Positions 25,275 through 34,845 are shown, numbered from the stretch's first letter. The stretch is DNA of 64,000 nucleotides from Polaribacter porphyrae (GCF_002954685.1 NZ_MSCN01000001.1:1661456-1725455); one strand, 5' to 3'. Translations and numbers: made by a program. The notes: generated by a model from the sequence alone, not told the origin.

Positions 25275-26741
25275 ATGAATCAAGATATTAGAAATTTAGC
25301 ACCAAAAAGCGTTTGGAATCATTTTGCAGATTTAAATGCTGTTCCTCGTCCTTCAAAAAAAGAAGAAAGAGTTATACAATTTATGGTTGATTTTGGTAAA
25401 AACCTTAATCTTGATACCATAGTAGATAAGGTAGGTAATGTCATCATTAAAAAACCTGCTACTTCTGGTATGGAAAACAGAAAAAAAATAGTAATACAAG
25501 GACATTTAGATATGGTGCATCAAAAAAATGCAGATACTATTTTTGATTTTGATACACAAGGCATTGAAATGTTTGTAGATGGAGATTGGGTAAAAGCAAA
25601 AGGCACTACTTTAGGAGCAGACAATGGTTTAGGTGTTGCAGCAATTATGGCTGTTTTGTCTTCTACAAATATTGCTCATCCTGCAATCGAAGCACTATTT
25701 ACCATTGATGAAGAAACTGGAATGACTGGTGCAATGGGTCTTGAATCTGGCATTTTAGAAGGTGAAATTTTACTCAATTTAGATACAGAAGAAGATGACG
25801 AAATTGGCATTGGTTGTGCAGGAGGTATAGATATTACTGCTACACAAAATTACCAAGAAGAAAAAACAGCAGAAAACACTATTGCTTATTCTATTTCAGT
25901 CACTGGTTTACAAGGAGGCCATTCAGGAATGGATATTATTAAAGGTTTGGGGAATGCGAATAAAATAATGAATCGTTTATTGTTTAATGGTTTTGAAAAA
26001 TATGGTTTACGAATTGCTTCTTTACATGGTGGTAGTTTGCGAAATGCTATACCAAGAGAAAGTTTTGCAACTATTATAATTGATAAAACTTCAAAAGATT
26101 CATTTACAACTGAAAATCATCAATTAATTAGCAATATTAAGAACGAATTTAAATCATTAGAACCGAACTTAACTATAGAAATTAATAAAGTTGAAACACC
26201 AAAAACTGTTATTCCTGTTGCAATGCAAGAGCAATTGACAAAAGCAATTTATGCTACACTAAATGGTGTGTATAGAATGAGTCCTGATGTAGAAAATTTA
26301 GTAGAAACCTCTAACAATATTGCAAAAATCACAGTCGAAAAAGAGCAAATAGAAGTACTTTGTTTAACGCGTTCATCATCTGAAAGTAATAAAATAGATT
26401 TAACAAATTCTATTCGTGCTGCTTTTGAATTGGCTGGTTTTTCTGTTGATTGTTCTGGAGAATATCCAGGTTGGTTACCAAATCTCGATTCTTCAATTTT
26501 AAAAACAGTTGTACACTCATACAAAACTTTGTTTAATGAAGCCCCTAATGTAGCAGCTTGTCATGCAGGTTTAGAATGTGGAATTTTAGGTAAAAACTAT
26601 CCAAAAATGGAAATGATTTCCTTTGGACCAAATATAAAAGGAGCACATTCTCCTGATGAAAGAGCACAAATTTCATCAACACAAAAATTTTGGAAACTGC
26701 TTTTACACATTTTAGAAAACATTCCTAAAACTAGTTTTTAA
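25275..26741 (+). CDS. pepD: Aminoacyl-histidine dipeptidase (peptidase D, M20 family)
   Basis: 488 aa from the ATG at 25275; a TTG seven codons upstream also opens the frame but adds nothing family-like. The dizinc site is complete: QGHLDMVHQ (His, Asp), GADNGLGVAA (bridging Asp), DEETGMTGA (catalytic Glu), LDTEED, and GPNIKGAHSPDER near the C-terminus (His). A lid/dimerisation domain lies between about 210 and 390. The enzyme cleaves Xaa-His and other dipeptides in the cytosol. It shares orientation and probably a transcript with the nitroreductase gene. Confidence 0.92.
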   Translation: MNQDIRNLAPKSVWNHFADLNAVPRPSKKEERVIQFMVDFGKNLNLDTIVDKVGNVIIKKPATSGMENRKKIVIQGHLDMVHQKNADTIFDFDTQGIEMFVDGDWVKAKGTTLGADNGLGVAAIMAVLSSTNIAHPAIEALFTIDEETGMTGAMGLESGILEGEILLNLDTEEDDEIGIGCAGGIDITATQNYQEEKTAENTIAYSISVTGLQGGHSGMDIIKGLGNANKIMNRLLFNGFEKYGLRIASLHGGSLRNAIPRESFATIIIDKTSKDSFTTENHQLISNIKNEFKSLEPNLTIEINKVETPKTVIPVAMQEQLTKAIYATLNGVYRMSPDVENLVETSNNIAKITVEKEQIEVLCLTRSSSESNKIDLTNSIRAAFELAGFSVDCSGEYPGWLPNLDSSILKTVVHSYKTLFNEAPNVAACHAGLECGILGKNYPKMEMISFGPNIKGAHSPDERAQISSTQKFWKLLLHILENIPKTSF

Positions 26742-26765
26742 ACACTTTTTAAATTGTTTAAAAAC
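26734..26765 (+). terminator. AT-rich hairpin across the pepD stop codon
   Basis: A perfect 10-base inverted repeat, GTTTTTAAAC (26734-26743) and GTTTAAAAAC (26756-26765), encloses a 12-base loop and includes the pepD stop codon. The stem has few G/C pairs and no clean U-tract, so termination strength is doubtful. Confidence 0.4.
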
Positions 26766-26888
26766 TATCAGATTTAAAACGCAACTCACTAATTTTTAGA
26801 ATATTATATTTTTATATTTTTGTTAACATCTTTGCTATTGTAAAGAAATAAAAAAATGTAATTTTACTATTCGATAACATTTAGTTTT

Positions 26889-27653
26889 ATGGGAAAAATA
26901 ATTGCTATTGCAAATCAAAAAGGTGGTGTAGGAAAAACAACAACAAGCGTTAATTTAGCTGCTTCTTTGGGTGTTTTAGAAAAAAAAATTTTATTGATAG
27001 ATGCTGATCCACAAGCAAATGCAACTTCTGGTTTAGGTGTTGATGTAGAAGGTGTTGAGTTTGGCACTTATCAAGTTTTAGAACATACGATTTCAGCAAA
27101 AGAAGCAATTGTAGAGACTAATTCACCCAATGTTTCTATTATACCTGCTCACATAGATTTAGTTGCTATAGAAATAGAATTGGTAGATAAGCAACATAGA
27201 GAATATATGTTGCAAAAATCATTATCATCTTTAAAAAATGATTATGATTATATCTTAATAGATTGTGCACCTTCTTTAGGTTTAATCACCTTAAACTCTT
27301 TAGTTGCTGCAGATTCAGTTATTATTCCTATTCAGTGTGAATACTTTGCTTTAGAAGGTTTAGGAAAGCTTTTAAACACTATAAAAAGTATACAAAATAT
27401 ACATAATGCCAATCTTAATATAGAAGGTTTATTATTAACGATGTTTGATTCTCGTTTACGTTTATCAAATCAAGTTGTAGACGAAGTAAGAAAGCACTTT
27501 TCTAGCATGGTTTTCGATACAATTATTAGAAGAAATACACGTTTAGGAGAAGCACCAAGTTATGGCGAAAGTATTATTGCTTATGATGCTACTAGTAAAG
27601 GTGCTGTAAATTACTTAAATTTGGCACAAGAAATCTTAAAAAAGAATTCGTAA
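26889..27653 (+). CDS. parA: ParA/Soj chromosome-partitioning ATPase
   Basis: 254 aa. The deviant Walker A motif KGGVGKTT is at residues 11-18, the Walker A' aspartate lies in LLIDADPQAN and Walker B in DYILIDCAPSLG near 120. ParA dimerises on nucleoid DNA with ATP and moves ParB-bound origins. It starts 147 bases after pepD. parB begins on the base after its stop, so the pair is one operon. No consensus parS site (TGTTTCACGTGAAACA type) was seen in the window, though centromeres are often dispersed. Confidence 0.95.
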   Translation: MGKIIAIANQKGGVGKTTTSVNLAASLGVLEKKILLIDADPQANATSGLGVDVEGVEFGTYQVLEHTISAKEAIVETNSPNVSIIPAHIDLVAIEIELVDKQHREYMLQKSLSSLKNDYDYILIDCAPSLGLITLNSLVAADSVIIPIQCEYFALEGLGKLLNTIKSIQNIHNANLNIEGLLLTMFDSRLRLSNQVVDEVRKHFSSMVFDTIIRRNTRLGEAPSYGESIIAYDATSKGAVNYLNLAQEILKKNS

Positions 27654-28538
27654 ATGGCAAAAGCTACCAAAAAGCAAGCTTTAGGAAGAGGATTATCTGC
27701 TCTATTACAAGAAACACCTAACATTAATTCTGCACAAGATAAAAATGCAGATAAAGTTGTTGGTAGTATTATTGAAATTGAACTAGATAGTATTGAAGTA
27801 AATCCATATCAGCCAAGAACATATTTTGATGAGGAAGCACTACGTGAATTAGCAAGTTCTATTAAAGAATTAGGTGTTATTCAACCTATTACAGTTCGTA
27901 AATTAAAAGGAAATCAGTTTCAATTGGTTTCTGGTGAACGTAGATTTAGAGCATCAAAATTAATTGGTAACAAAACCATACCAGCTTATATAAGAATTGC
28001 CAACGACCAAGAAATGCTAGAAATGGCATTGGTTGAAAACATTCAGCGTAAAAATTTAGACCCAATAGAAGTGGCTCTTTCTTATCAACGCTTAATTGAT
28101 GAAATTCAGCTTACTCAAGAAGAATTAAGCACAAGAGTTGGTAAAAAACGCTCTACAGTTACAAACTATTTACGTTTACTAAAACTAGACCCAATCTTAC
28201 AAACAGGCATGCGAGATGGATTTATTTCTATGGGGCATGGACGTGCAATGATTAATGTAGATAATACAGAAGATCAATTAGCAATTTACGAGAAAATTTT
28301 ACGTGACAAATTATCTGTTAGGCAAACAGAAGAATTGGTAAAAAGTTTGAAAACTGGAAAAATTGCTAAACCCAAAGCAAAGCCTGTTCCTACTTTTATA
28401 AAAAATAGTAAAAAAGAAATCAGTGAGTTCTTTGGTCATAAAATAGATATTTCTGTAAGCTCTAATGGAAAAGGGAGAATTAGTATCCCTTTTCATTCTG
28501 AAGAAGATTTTAATCGAATTAAAAACTTATTAAAATAA
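27654..28538 (+). CDS. parB: ParB chromosome-partitioning protein (CTPase)
   Basis: 294 aa. The N-terminus KKQALGRGLSALL is the ParA-stimulating segment. The CTP-binding region includes NPYQPRTYFDEEALREL near residue 48, and GERRFRA near 100. The HTH that reads parS follows (TQEELSTRVGKKRSTVTNYL near 160). A Lys-rich linker and a C-terminal dimerisation domain complete it. It starts immediately after parA and its stop directly abuts the GTG start of the DUF5683 gene, indicating coupled translation. Confidence 0.95.
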   Translation: MAKATKKQALGRGLSALLQETPNINSAQDKNADKVVGSIIEIELDSIEVNPYQPRTYFDEEALRELASSIKELGVIQPITVRKLKGNQFQLVSGERRFRASKLIGNKTIPAYIRIANDQEMLEMALVENIQRKNLDPIEVALSYQRLIDEIQLTQEELSTRVGKKRSTVTNYLRLLKLDPILQTGMRDGFISMGHGRAMINVDNTEDQLAIYEKILRDKLSVRQTEELVKSLKTGKIAKPKAKPVPTFIKNSKKEISEFFGHKIDISVSSNGKGRISIPFHSEEDFNRIKNLLK

Positions 28539-29162
28539 GTGTTTTTTAAAAAAATCATATTTGTTTTCTTTCTATTATTTCTTTCTGCAAATCTTCTTGC
28601 TCAAAAAGATTCTATAAATAATGTTATAAATACAAAAGAGTTAAAAAAGATTGATAGAAAGTTAAAACGACAACAAAGAAAACTTAAAAAACAACAAGGA
28701 GTTTACAATCCGTTATCGCCATCAAAAGCAGCTTTTTATTCAGCTATTTTTCCAGGAATGGGTCAAGCCTACAATAAAAAATATTGGAAAATTCCTATTG
28801 CTTGGGGTATGGTAGCAATACCTGCTTACTATTATCAGATAAACAATAGTGATTATAGACGTTTCAGAAATGCATATAGATTAAGAAAAGCAGGGTTACC
28901 TGATGAATTTACAGAAAATGGAGTTGAATTATTATCTACAGAAACTCTAGAACGAGCTCAAGAACAATTGAGAGAAAATAGAGATATGTCATTACTAACA
29001 GGAGTTATTTTATATATCTTACAAATTGTAGAAGCTAGCGTTAACGCACATCTACTACAATTTAATACAAGTGATGATTTAACATTTAAACCAGTAATGA
29101 TTCAAAACCCTATTAATCTTGAAGCACCATCTGTTGGTTTACGAATAAAATATACTTTTTAA
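28539..29162 (+). CDS. DUF5683 family membrane/envelope protein
   Basis: 207 aa from a GTG start placed on the base after the parB stop. A signal-like hydrophobic stretch (residues 4-21, ending LLAQ) is followed by a strongly basic Lys/Arg/Gln segment at 35-50 and the characteristic NPLSPSKAAFYSAIFPGMGQ block near 52-71. Two further hydrophobic segments follow at about 82-98 and 150-165. DUF5683 genes are regularly found between parB and dapB in Flavobacteriia; the function is unknown. Start assignment rests on adjacency and on the absence of an in-frame ATG before the signal segment. Confidence 0.8.
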   Translation: MFFKKIIFVFFLLFLSANLLAQKDSINNVINTKELKKIDRKLKRQQRKLKKQQGVYNPLSPSKAAFYSAIFPGMGQAYNKKYWKIPIAWGMVAIPAYYYQINNSDYRRFRNAYRLRKAGLPDEFTENGVELLSTETLERAQEQLRENRDMSLLTGVILYILQIVEASVNAHLLQFNTSDDLTFKPVMIQNPINLEAPSVGLRIKYTF

Positions 29163-29165
29163 AAA

Positions 29166-29870
29166 ATGAAAATTGCATTATTAGGTTATGGAAGAATGGG
29201 CAAAGAAATTGAAAAAATTGCCATTTCTAGAGGTCACGAAATTGTAATTAGAAAAGATGTTAATGATAACATTGATATTACAATAGCAGACGTAGCAATA
29301 GATTTTAGTGTACCTATTTCTGCTTTTGATAATATTTCTAATTGTTTAAATAATAATGTTCCTGTGATTTCTGGCACTACAGGTTGGCTAGATAAATATG
29401 ATGATGCTGTTAGATTATGTAATGAAAAAAATGGTGGATTTATTTATGCTTCTAACTTTAGCGTTGGTGTAAATATCTTTTTTGAACTCAACAAACAACT
29501 AGCAAAAATGATGAGTACACTAGAAGAATATAAAATTTCTATGGAAGAAATTCATCATACAAAAAAACTAGATGCACCAAGTGGAACTGCAATTACTTTG
29601 GCAGAGGGTGTTATTGAAAACACAACCAAAGAGAAGTGGGAATTAGGAGAAAAATCATCCTCTGAAAAAAACATACCTATTGTAGCGAAAAGAATTCCTG
29701 ATATACCTGGTACACACACAGTTACTTACAATTCTGATGTAGATACTATAGAAATTAAACACACAGCTCATAATAGAAAAGGATTTGCTTTAGGAGCTGT
29801 TATTGCTGCTGAATGGATTATTGGGAAGCAAGGAAATTTCTCAATGAAAGATGTGTTAAACATCAGTTAA
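29166..29870 (+). CDS. dapB: 4-hydroxy-tetrahydrodipicolinate reductase
   Basis: 234 aa. NAD(P)-binding motif GYGRMGKE is at residues 7-14, the substrate motif EIHHTKKLDAPSGTA near 132 holds the catalytic His and Lys, and ISGTTGW near 75 marks the cofactor domain. DapB makes tetrahydrodipicolinate for lysine and diaminopimelate, so it feeds peptidoglycan synthesis. It is shorter than proteobacterial DapB (about 270 aa), as usual for this phylum. It begins 3 bases after DUF5683 and is followed by lepB. Confidence 0.95.
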   Translation: MKIALLGYGRMGKEIEKIAISRGHEIVIRKDVNDNIDITIADVAIDFSVPISAFDNISNCLNNNVPVISGTTGWLDKYDDAVRLCNEKNGGFIYASNFSVGVNIFFELNKQLAKMMSTLEEYKISMEEIHHTKKLDAPSGTAITLAEGVIENTTKEKWELGEKSSSEKNIPIVAKRIPDIPGTHTVTYNSDVDTIEIKHTAHNRKGFALGAVIAAEWIIGKQGNFSMKDVLNIS

Positions 29871-29950
29871 AAACTGTAACTTTTTTTATATTTTGCACCT
29901 AATAAATTTATAGTGTTCTTTTTTGAGTAAAAGAACTTAAAAACACGATT

Positions 29951-31684
29951 ATGACATATTCACAGTGGTTTATATTTTTTGTAATAATTCAAGTAATTCA
30001 TTTTTTAGGTACTTGGAAACTTTATGTAAAAGCAGGCAGAAAAGCTTGGGAAGCTGCTGTACCCATTTACAATGGAGTGGTTCTAATGCAAATCATAAAC
30101 CGTCCAAAATGGTGGATAATTCTACTATTTATTCCAATTGTAAACTTGTTAATGTTTCCTGTTATTTGGATTGAAACCATCAGAACTTTTGGCTTTTATA
30201 AAAAGGTAGATTCATTACTGGTAATTATTACTTTAGGATTGTATATTTTTTACATTAACTATGCAACTGATGCAAAATATAATGCTGAAAGAAGTTTAAA
30301 ACCACGTTCTGAATTAGGTGAATGGGTAAGTTCTATTACGTTTGCTATAATTGCAGCCACGTTAGTACACACCTATTTTATGCAACCTTTTACGATACCA
30401 ACATCATCTTTAGAAAAATCATTATTAGTGGGTGATTACCTGTTTGTAAGTAAATTTCATTATGGAGCAAGAGTACCTTCTACAGTTGTTGCAGCACCAA
30501 TGGTACATGACACGTTGCCTTTTATTGGTAAATCTTTCTTGTCTGATGATAAAAAAATAAATTCATGGAAAAATAAGTTATCTCTACCTTACACTAGGTT
30601 ACCAGGCTTTCAAAAAATAAAGAATAATGACATTGTTTGTTTTAATTGGCCTGCTGATTCTTTGGCTTCAATGTGGGGAGATAAATCAGGAAAATTTACC
30701 TATAAACCGTTTGATAAAAAGACAAATTATGTAAAACGTTGTGTTGGTATTGCTGGTGATTCTCTTGAAATGAGAAATGGTTATTTTTACATAAATGGTG
30801 TTAAAAACGAATTACCAGATAGAGCTAAATTGCAATTCTTTTATACCTATGAAGCAAAATCTGCAATTACTTCAAATACATATCCAAGGTTTTTAATTGA
30901 TAAAGAAAGAACATATGTGTATAAAATTCCTAAAGAGTTTTGGGAAAATTATAGTTTTCAAAAACAATTAGAAAATTATGGAAGTCTATCAAAAATTGGT
31001 GAAGATTCTTTGTATGTTGAAGCAGCAGGTGGAGTAAACCAGAGTTTTGCAAAAGCAAATAAAATTGAAAATGTATCAAATAAAATCAATATCAATTTAA
31101 CAGATGATGAGTTAGCTAGATTAAAGAAAAACCCACAAACCGTTTCTGTAAAAAAGATTGTTCATTCAGCTGATACAGGCATTTTTCCACATATCAAAGA
31201 ATTAGGTTGGAGTCAAGATAACTTTGGTCCTATTTACATCCCTAAAGCAGGCACTACTGTAAAAATTGATAAAAACTCATTACTTTTTTATGAGCAAATC
31301 ATCAAAAATTATGAAAATAATAATTTGGTAGTTGCTGGTGAGGATATTTTTATCAATGGTAAAAAAGCAAATTCTTATACGTTTAAACAAGATTATTTTT
31401 ATTTAGTTGGTGATAATAGACACAACTCTTTAGATGCTCGTTATTGGGGTTATGTTCCTTTTGATCATGTTTTGGGAAAACCTGTTATGGTTTGGTTTAG
31501 CTGGGATCCAAGCACACCTTTCTTTTCTATGGAAAGAATTAAATCTATTAGATGGGATAGAATGTTTACTACTGTTGGTGGAGATGGAAAACCTGTTTCA
31601 TATAGATATGTCGTTTTTGCTTTAATAGCTTTATATATAGGATGGAGTTTCTATAAAGGAAAAAAGAAAACCGCTAAAAAATAA
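29951..31684 (+). CDS. lepB: Signal peptidase I, long Bacteroidetes form with N-terminal membrane extension
   Basis: 577 aa, nearly twice the Escherichia coli length. Residues about 1-105 form three hydrophobic segments of DUF5684 type. The peptidase core starts at the helix around 125-142; the catalytic Ser is Ser153 in IPTSSLEKSL and the general-base Lys is Lys262 in YVKRCVGIAGDSLEM. Box E, GDNRHNSLDARYWGYVP, lies near 480. About 200 residues with no clear homology are inserted between the Lys box and box E. It removes signal peptides of exported proteins at the inner membrane. A second hydrophobic helix lies at the C-terminus (about 550-568). Confidence 0.93.
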   Translation: MTYSQWFIFFVIIQVIHFLGTWKLYVKAGRKAWEAAVPIYNGVVLMQIINRPKWWIILLFIPIVNLLMFPVIWIETIRTFGFYKKVDSLLVIITLGLYIFYINYATDAKYNAERSLKPRSELGEWVSSITFAIIAATLVHTYFMQPFTIPTSSLEKSLLVGDYLFVSKFHYGARVPSTVVAAPMVHDTLPFIGKSFLSDDKKINSWKNKLSLPYTRLPGFQKIKNNDIVCFNWPADSLASMWGDKSGKFTYKPFDKKTNYVKRCVGIAGDSLEMRNGYFYINGVKNELPDRAKLQFFYTYEAKSAITSNTYPRFLIDKERTYVYKIPKEFWENYSFQKQLENYGSLSKIGEDSLYVEAAGGVNQSFAKANKIENVSNKININLTDDELARLKKNPQTVSVKKIVHSADTGIFPHIKELGWSQDNFGPIYIPKAGTTVKIDKNSLLFYEQIIKNYENNNLVVAGEDIFINGKKANSYTFKQDYFYLVGDNRHNSLDARYWGYVPFDHVLGKPVMVWFSWDPSTPFFSMERIKSIRWDRMFTTVGGDGKPVSYRYVVFALIALYIGWSFYKGKKKTAKK

Positions 31685-31688
31685 CAAA

Positions 31689-32285
31689 ATGGGATTATTT
31701 ATTCCTACTTATTTTTCACCTATTGCACAATATTCTGAAATCGAAAAAGCTGACAACGTTATTTTTGAAATGGAAGATAACTTTCAAAAACAAAGCTTTA
31801 GAAATCGTTGCTACATCTATAATGGTAATGGAAAACAATTGTTGAGTATACCTGTAAAACACAAAATAAAAGAAGGTAGAAAAAAAACAAAAGACACCTT
31901 GATAGAAAATGCTTTTCCTTGGCAAGACCAACATTTTAAATCATTACAAACCGCATATAGAACCTCTCCTTACTTTGAGTTTTTCGAAGATGATATTGCA
32001 CCTATTTTTCAAAAAAAATACAAGTTTCTACACGACATTAATATAGATACCTATCTTTTTGTTACTGATGCTTTACAGTTGAATCAAGCGTTTTTTAAAA
32101 CAGAAAGTTATCTCATTGAAACTAAAGAACAAGATTTTAGATTACTTGCAGAGCGTAAACATCAGCCAGAAAAACCCACAGATATTTATGTGCAAATGTT
32201 TGATGACAAGCATGGTTTTATGCCTAATTTATCGATTTTAGATTTATTATTTATGGAAGGACCAAATGCTACAACCTACTTCTAA
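31689..32285 (+). CDS. WbqC family protein
   Basis: 198 aa. The opening LFIPTYFSPIAQYSEIEKAD and the phrase NRCYIYNGNGKQLLSIPVKH near residue 37 match the WbqC family, followed by WQDQHFKSLQTAYRTSPYFEF near 78. WbqC proteins accompany surface-sugar and lipid-carrier genes and are thought to take part in a cofactor-like ligation, but the biochemical role is not settled. The gene starts 4 bases after lepB and is probably in the same operon. Confidence 0.85.
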   Translation: MGLFIPTYFSPIAQYSEIEKADNVIFEMEDNFQKQSFRNRCYIYNGNGKQLLSIPVKHKIKEGRKKTKDTLIENAFPWQDQHFKSLQTAYRTSPYFEFFEDDIAPIFQKKYKFLHDINIDTYLFVTDALQLNQAFFKTESYLIETKEQDFRLLAERKHQPEKPTDIYVQMFDDKHGFMPNLSILDLLFMEGPNATTYF

Positions 32286-32341
32286 TTTTTTTTCGTAAAT
32301 TTATAAGGTATTATCATTAACCTCCAAAAGGTAATATCGCT

Positions 32342-32938
32342 ATGAATTTATTCGAAAACTTCTTCCTCCATTTTTCTGATTTACCAAAAAAAAGTTACAA
32401 ATCTTTTTTAAATCTTGCAAAAAAAGAAAATTTTAAAAAAAATGATTTTATCACGAAAGTAGGACAAAAACCTAAAAGTTTTTTTATCATAAAATCTGGT
32501 ATTGTTAGATCTTTTTATGAGGATAAAAATGCTAAAGAATACACCAGAACTATTTTTACATCACCAAAAAGTACTGGTTCTTTAAGTAGCTTAATTACAG
32601 GAAAACCGAGTGAACTCCATTACCAATGCTTAACAGATAGTGTTCTTTATAGAATAAACTTTAACGACTTTAAAAAATTAACTACAGAAGATTCTTATAT
32701 ATTAAAATTATATTCTGAAGTATTAGAATTTATTTTTCTGATGATGGAAAACAGAATTTATGAGCTCTCTGTTTTAAATGCATCAGAAAGATATTTAAAA
32801 CTTAAAAAAGAAATACCAGATATAGAAAGTTATATTGCCCAATATCATATAGCTTCTTACTTAAACATTTCTCCTGTACAGTTAAGTAGAATTCGTAAAG
32901 AAATGTTAAAAAACCAATCTATTAACATATGTAAATAA
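32342..32938 (+). CDS. Crp/Fnr-family transcriptional regulator
   Basis: 198 aa. A cyclic-nucleotide-binding-like domain occupies about residues 10-125 (GQKPKSFFIIKSGIVRSFYE near 40). A C-terminal winged helix contains IASYLNISPVQLSRIRKEM near 170-190. The Arg/Glu pair for cAMP phosphate is not evident and there is no Cys cluster for an iron-sulfur centre, so the ligand is unknown. These short Crp-like regulators are numerous in Bacteroidetes. A terminator hairpin follows at 33015. Confidence 0.85.
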   Translation: MNLFENFFLHFSDLPKKSYKSFLNLAKKENFKKNDFITKVGQKPKSFFIIKSGIVRSFYEDKNAKEYTRTIFTSPKSTGSLSSLITGKPSELHYQCLTDSVLYRINFNDFKKLTTEDSYILKLYSEVLEFIFLMMENRIYELSVLNASERYLKLKKEIPDIESYIAQYHIASYLNISPVQLSRIRKEMLKNQSINICK

Positions 32939-33014
32939 AACAAAGGTGATTATCACTTACTTTTACATCATAATAATGAATGTTCCCCCAGTTAATATTT
33001 AACTATTCGTTATT

Positions 33015-33049
33015 AAAAAAGACTTACATTTACTGTTAGTCTTTTTTTT
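33015..33049 (+). terminator. Intrinsic terminator after the Crp/Fnr gene
   Basis: AAAAAAGACT (33015-33024) pairs with AGTCTTTTTT (33038-33047), and the inner stem continues ACA/TGT past one mismatch. A run of eight T follows the C at 33041. The T-run ends exactly at the ATG of the next gene at 33050. Confidence 0.7.
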
Positions 33050-33355
33050 ATGCTGAAATTTACCATACATTATTCTTTACATTTTCTAGTTCCTTTAATT
33101 ATTGCCTATCTTTTTTTTAAAGATAAATGGAAAAAAATATATATTATCTTTCTGCTGTCTATGTTAATAGATTTAGACCATCTTTTAGCTAACCCTATAT
33201 TTGACCCAAATAGATGTAGTGTAAATTTTCATCCTTTACATTCTTATATAGCAGTAGTTATTTATTGCCTAGGATTATTTTTTAAGAAGACTAGAACACT
33301 TTGTATAGCATTACTTTTTCATATCATTACAGATTTAATAGACTGTTATTTATAG
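33050..33355 (+). CDS. DUF6122 family small membrane protein
   Basis: 101 aa with three to four hydrophobic segments. It holds histidine/aspartate-rich signature pieces: LSMLIDLDHLLANPIFDPNR near residue 36, FHPLHSY near 62 and LLFHIITDLIDC near 88. These match the DUF6122 family, small integral membrane proteins that resemble the LexA-binding/metal-hydrolase YdjM group in using HxxxD-type motifs; activity is untested. The ATG directly follows the U-tract of a terminator, leaving no room for a leader. The last six bases overlap the convergent flippase gene. Confidence 0.7.
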   Translation: MLKFTIHYSLHFLVPLIIAYLFFKDKWKKIYIIFLLSMLIDLDHLLANPIFDPNRCSVNFHPLHSYIAVVIYCLGLFFKKTRTLCIALLFHIITDLIDCYL

Positions 33356-34843
33356 TTTGATAAATCTTTTTATAAGGCTATTTATTTCTTTTGAAATTGA
33401 TAATCTTAAAATTAAGAATACATATAAAACTAGAATAATAATACTTTTAAGAATGATATTTAGTAGTGGTGAAATTTCAAAACTCGCTATTTCTACAGAT
33501 GGAATTGAAAAATCCCAAAAGTAAAATGCTAAAAATAAAATCAATATTATTCCAATTAATTTTAAGGACGTATTTGTAAATGGCGTAATAGAAAACTTGT
33601 ATTTTACAAACCAAATTTTAAATGTATTTGCTACAATTAAAGTCAATAATGTTGCTAAAGCCAATCCATCTGTACCAAATTCTAAATTATAGTAAAACAA
33701 TGTATTTAGAAAATATACTGACAATGCCATAAAAATACTTAAAGGCAGTGCAATTCTATAGAATTTAGAGTTATTTATAATATCTCTATTATTTCCCAAA
33801 AACATACCATACAATTTCGCAAAAGAGATCATTAAAACAACTAACTCACCACCTGCATAACCTTTTTCTGGCATTAGTTTAAACAGTTCTTGTACCCCAC
33901 AATTGATTAGCAAAAAGAACAAGCCACCAACTAAAAGTAAATTGATAGAGCTTTTCTTATACAAACTTTCAACTTCTTTTGTATCAGATTCGTTTAATGA
34001 TTTTGAGGTAAGTGGTTGCAAAATTTGAGACATTGCTCTGCTAGGAGCTTCTATAAAAGTACCAATAAAAACAGCTACTGTGTAATATGCTGCTTTAGCC
34101 ATAGTTTCTTTTCCAGGAATCATAATTTTATCTATATCTAATAAAATAGCACCTGCACTACCAGCTAAAATGATATAAAACGAATACTTAATAATTTCAG
34201 AAAAATTATCTGGTAGCTTAAAATAAAATTTTGGGATATAAATATAGAAAGCATACAACATCATTACCAAAGTTCGTAATGCGTAGGCTACAGTTAAGTA
34301 TAAAATAAATTCTGACTTGGTAATAAAATTATAAAAAACAGCTAGTAAAAGTAATAGTACTACTGCCCTATTCCATAATTCTTTTAACACGTTGCCAAAA
34401 ACAGTATTTAGTTGCACTTTAGTCCAAGAATAAAATAACTCAAAATAAGCACAACAAATAGCTATAATATAGATAGAATACGTGTAAGATTCGATTGCTT
34501 TGTTTTCTTCAGTGACCCTACTCATAATCCATTCGTGCATATAATCCCAAAAAAAACCAAGAGGTAATGCAATAAAAATAGGCAGAAAAATTACTGATGA
34601 TAAAAACTTATCTTTTTGCTCTTTGGTAATGTAAGATGAATAAAATTTCACAATCGTATATTGCACTCCAAAAGCTGCTAAAGGCATGATAACATTAGAA
34701 GAAGACAATAAAAAAGTAACTAAACCATAAAAATCTGAACCTAAAATTCTCGGGTAAAAAATAATTGTATTTATACCACCAATTAAAAAAGCTCCATAGA
34801 TAATCAATGTATTTCTAAAAGATTGTTTTAGTACAATTCCCAT
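33350..34843 (-). CDS. Oligosaccharide flippase family protein (Wzx-like)
   Basis: 497 aa with about 14 predicted membrane helices and no soluble domain. The start, LKQSFRNTLIIYGAFLIGGINTIIFYPRILG, and the AAFGVQYTIVKFYSSY helix are typical of polysaccharide transport proteins in the MOP superfamily. It should flip a lipid-linked glycan across the inner membrane. It is the last gene of a minus-strand glycan run; its start is two bases after the stop of the glycosyltransferase gene upstream. The C-terminal codons overlap DUF6122 by six bases tail to tail. Confidence 0.87.
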   Translation of the reverse strand: MGIVLKQSFRNTLIIYGAFLIGGINTIIFYPRILGSDFYGLVTFLLSSSNVIMPLAAFGVQYTIVKFYSSYITKEQKDKFLSSVIFLPIFIALPLGFFWDYMHEWIMSRVTEENKAIESYTYSIYIIAICCAYFELFYSWTKVQLNTVFGNVLKELWNRAVVLLLLLAVFYNFITKSEFILYLTVAYALRTLVMMLYAFYIYIPKFYFKLPDNFSEIIKYSFYIILAGSAGAILLDIDKIMIPGKETMAKAAYYTVAVFIGTFIEAPSRAMSQILQPLTSKSLNESDTKEVESLYKKSSINLLLVGGLFFLLINCGVQELFKLMPEKGYAGGELVVLMISFAKLYGMFLGNNRDIINNSKFYRIALPLSIFMALSVYFLNTLFYYNLEFGTDGLALATLLTLIVANTFKIWFVKYKFSITPFTNTSLKLIGIILILFLAFYFWDFSIPSVEIASFEISPLLNIILKSIIILVLYVFLILRLSISKEINSLIKRFIKL

Positions 34844-34845
34844 AA

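Noticed and set aside
26889..28538. Chromosome origin next to parAB
   Set aside because: No parS consensus, dnaA gene or DnaA-box cluster was seen in the window; parAB alone does not locate the origin.
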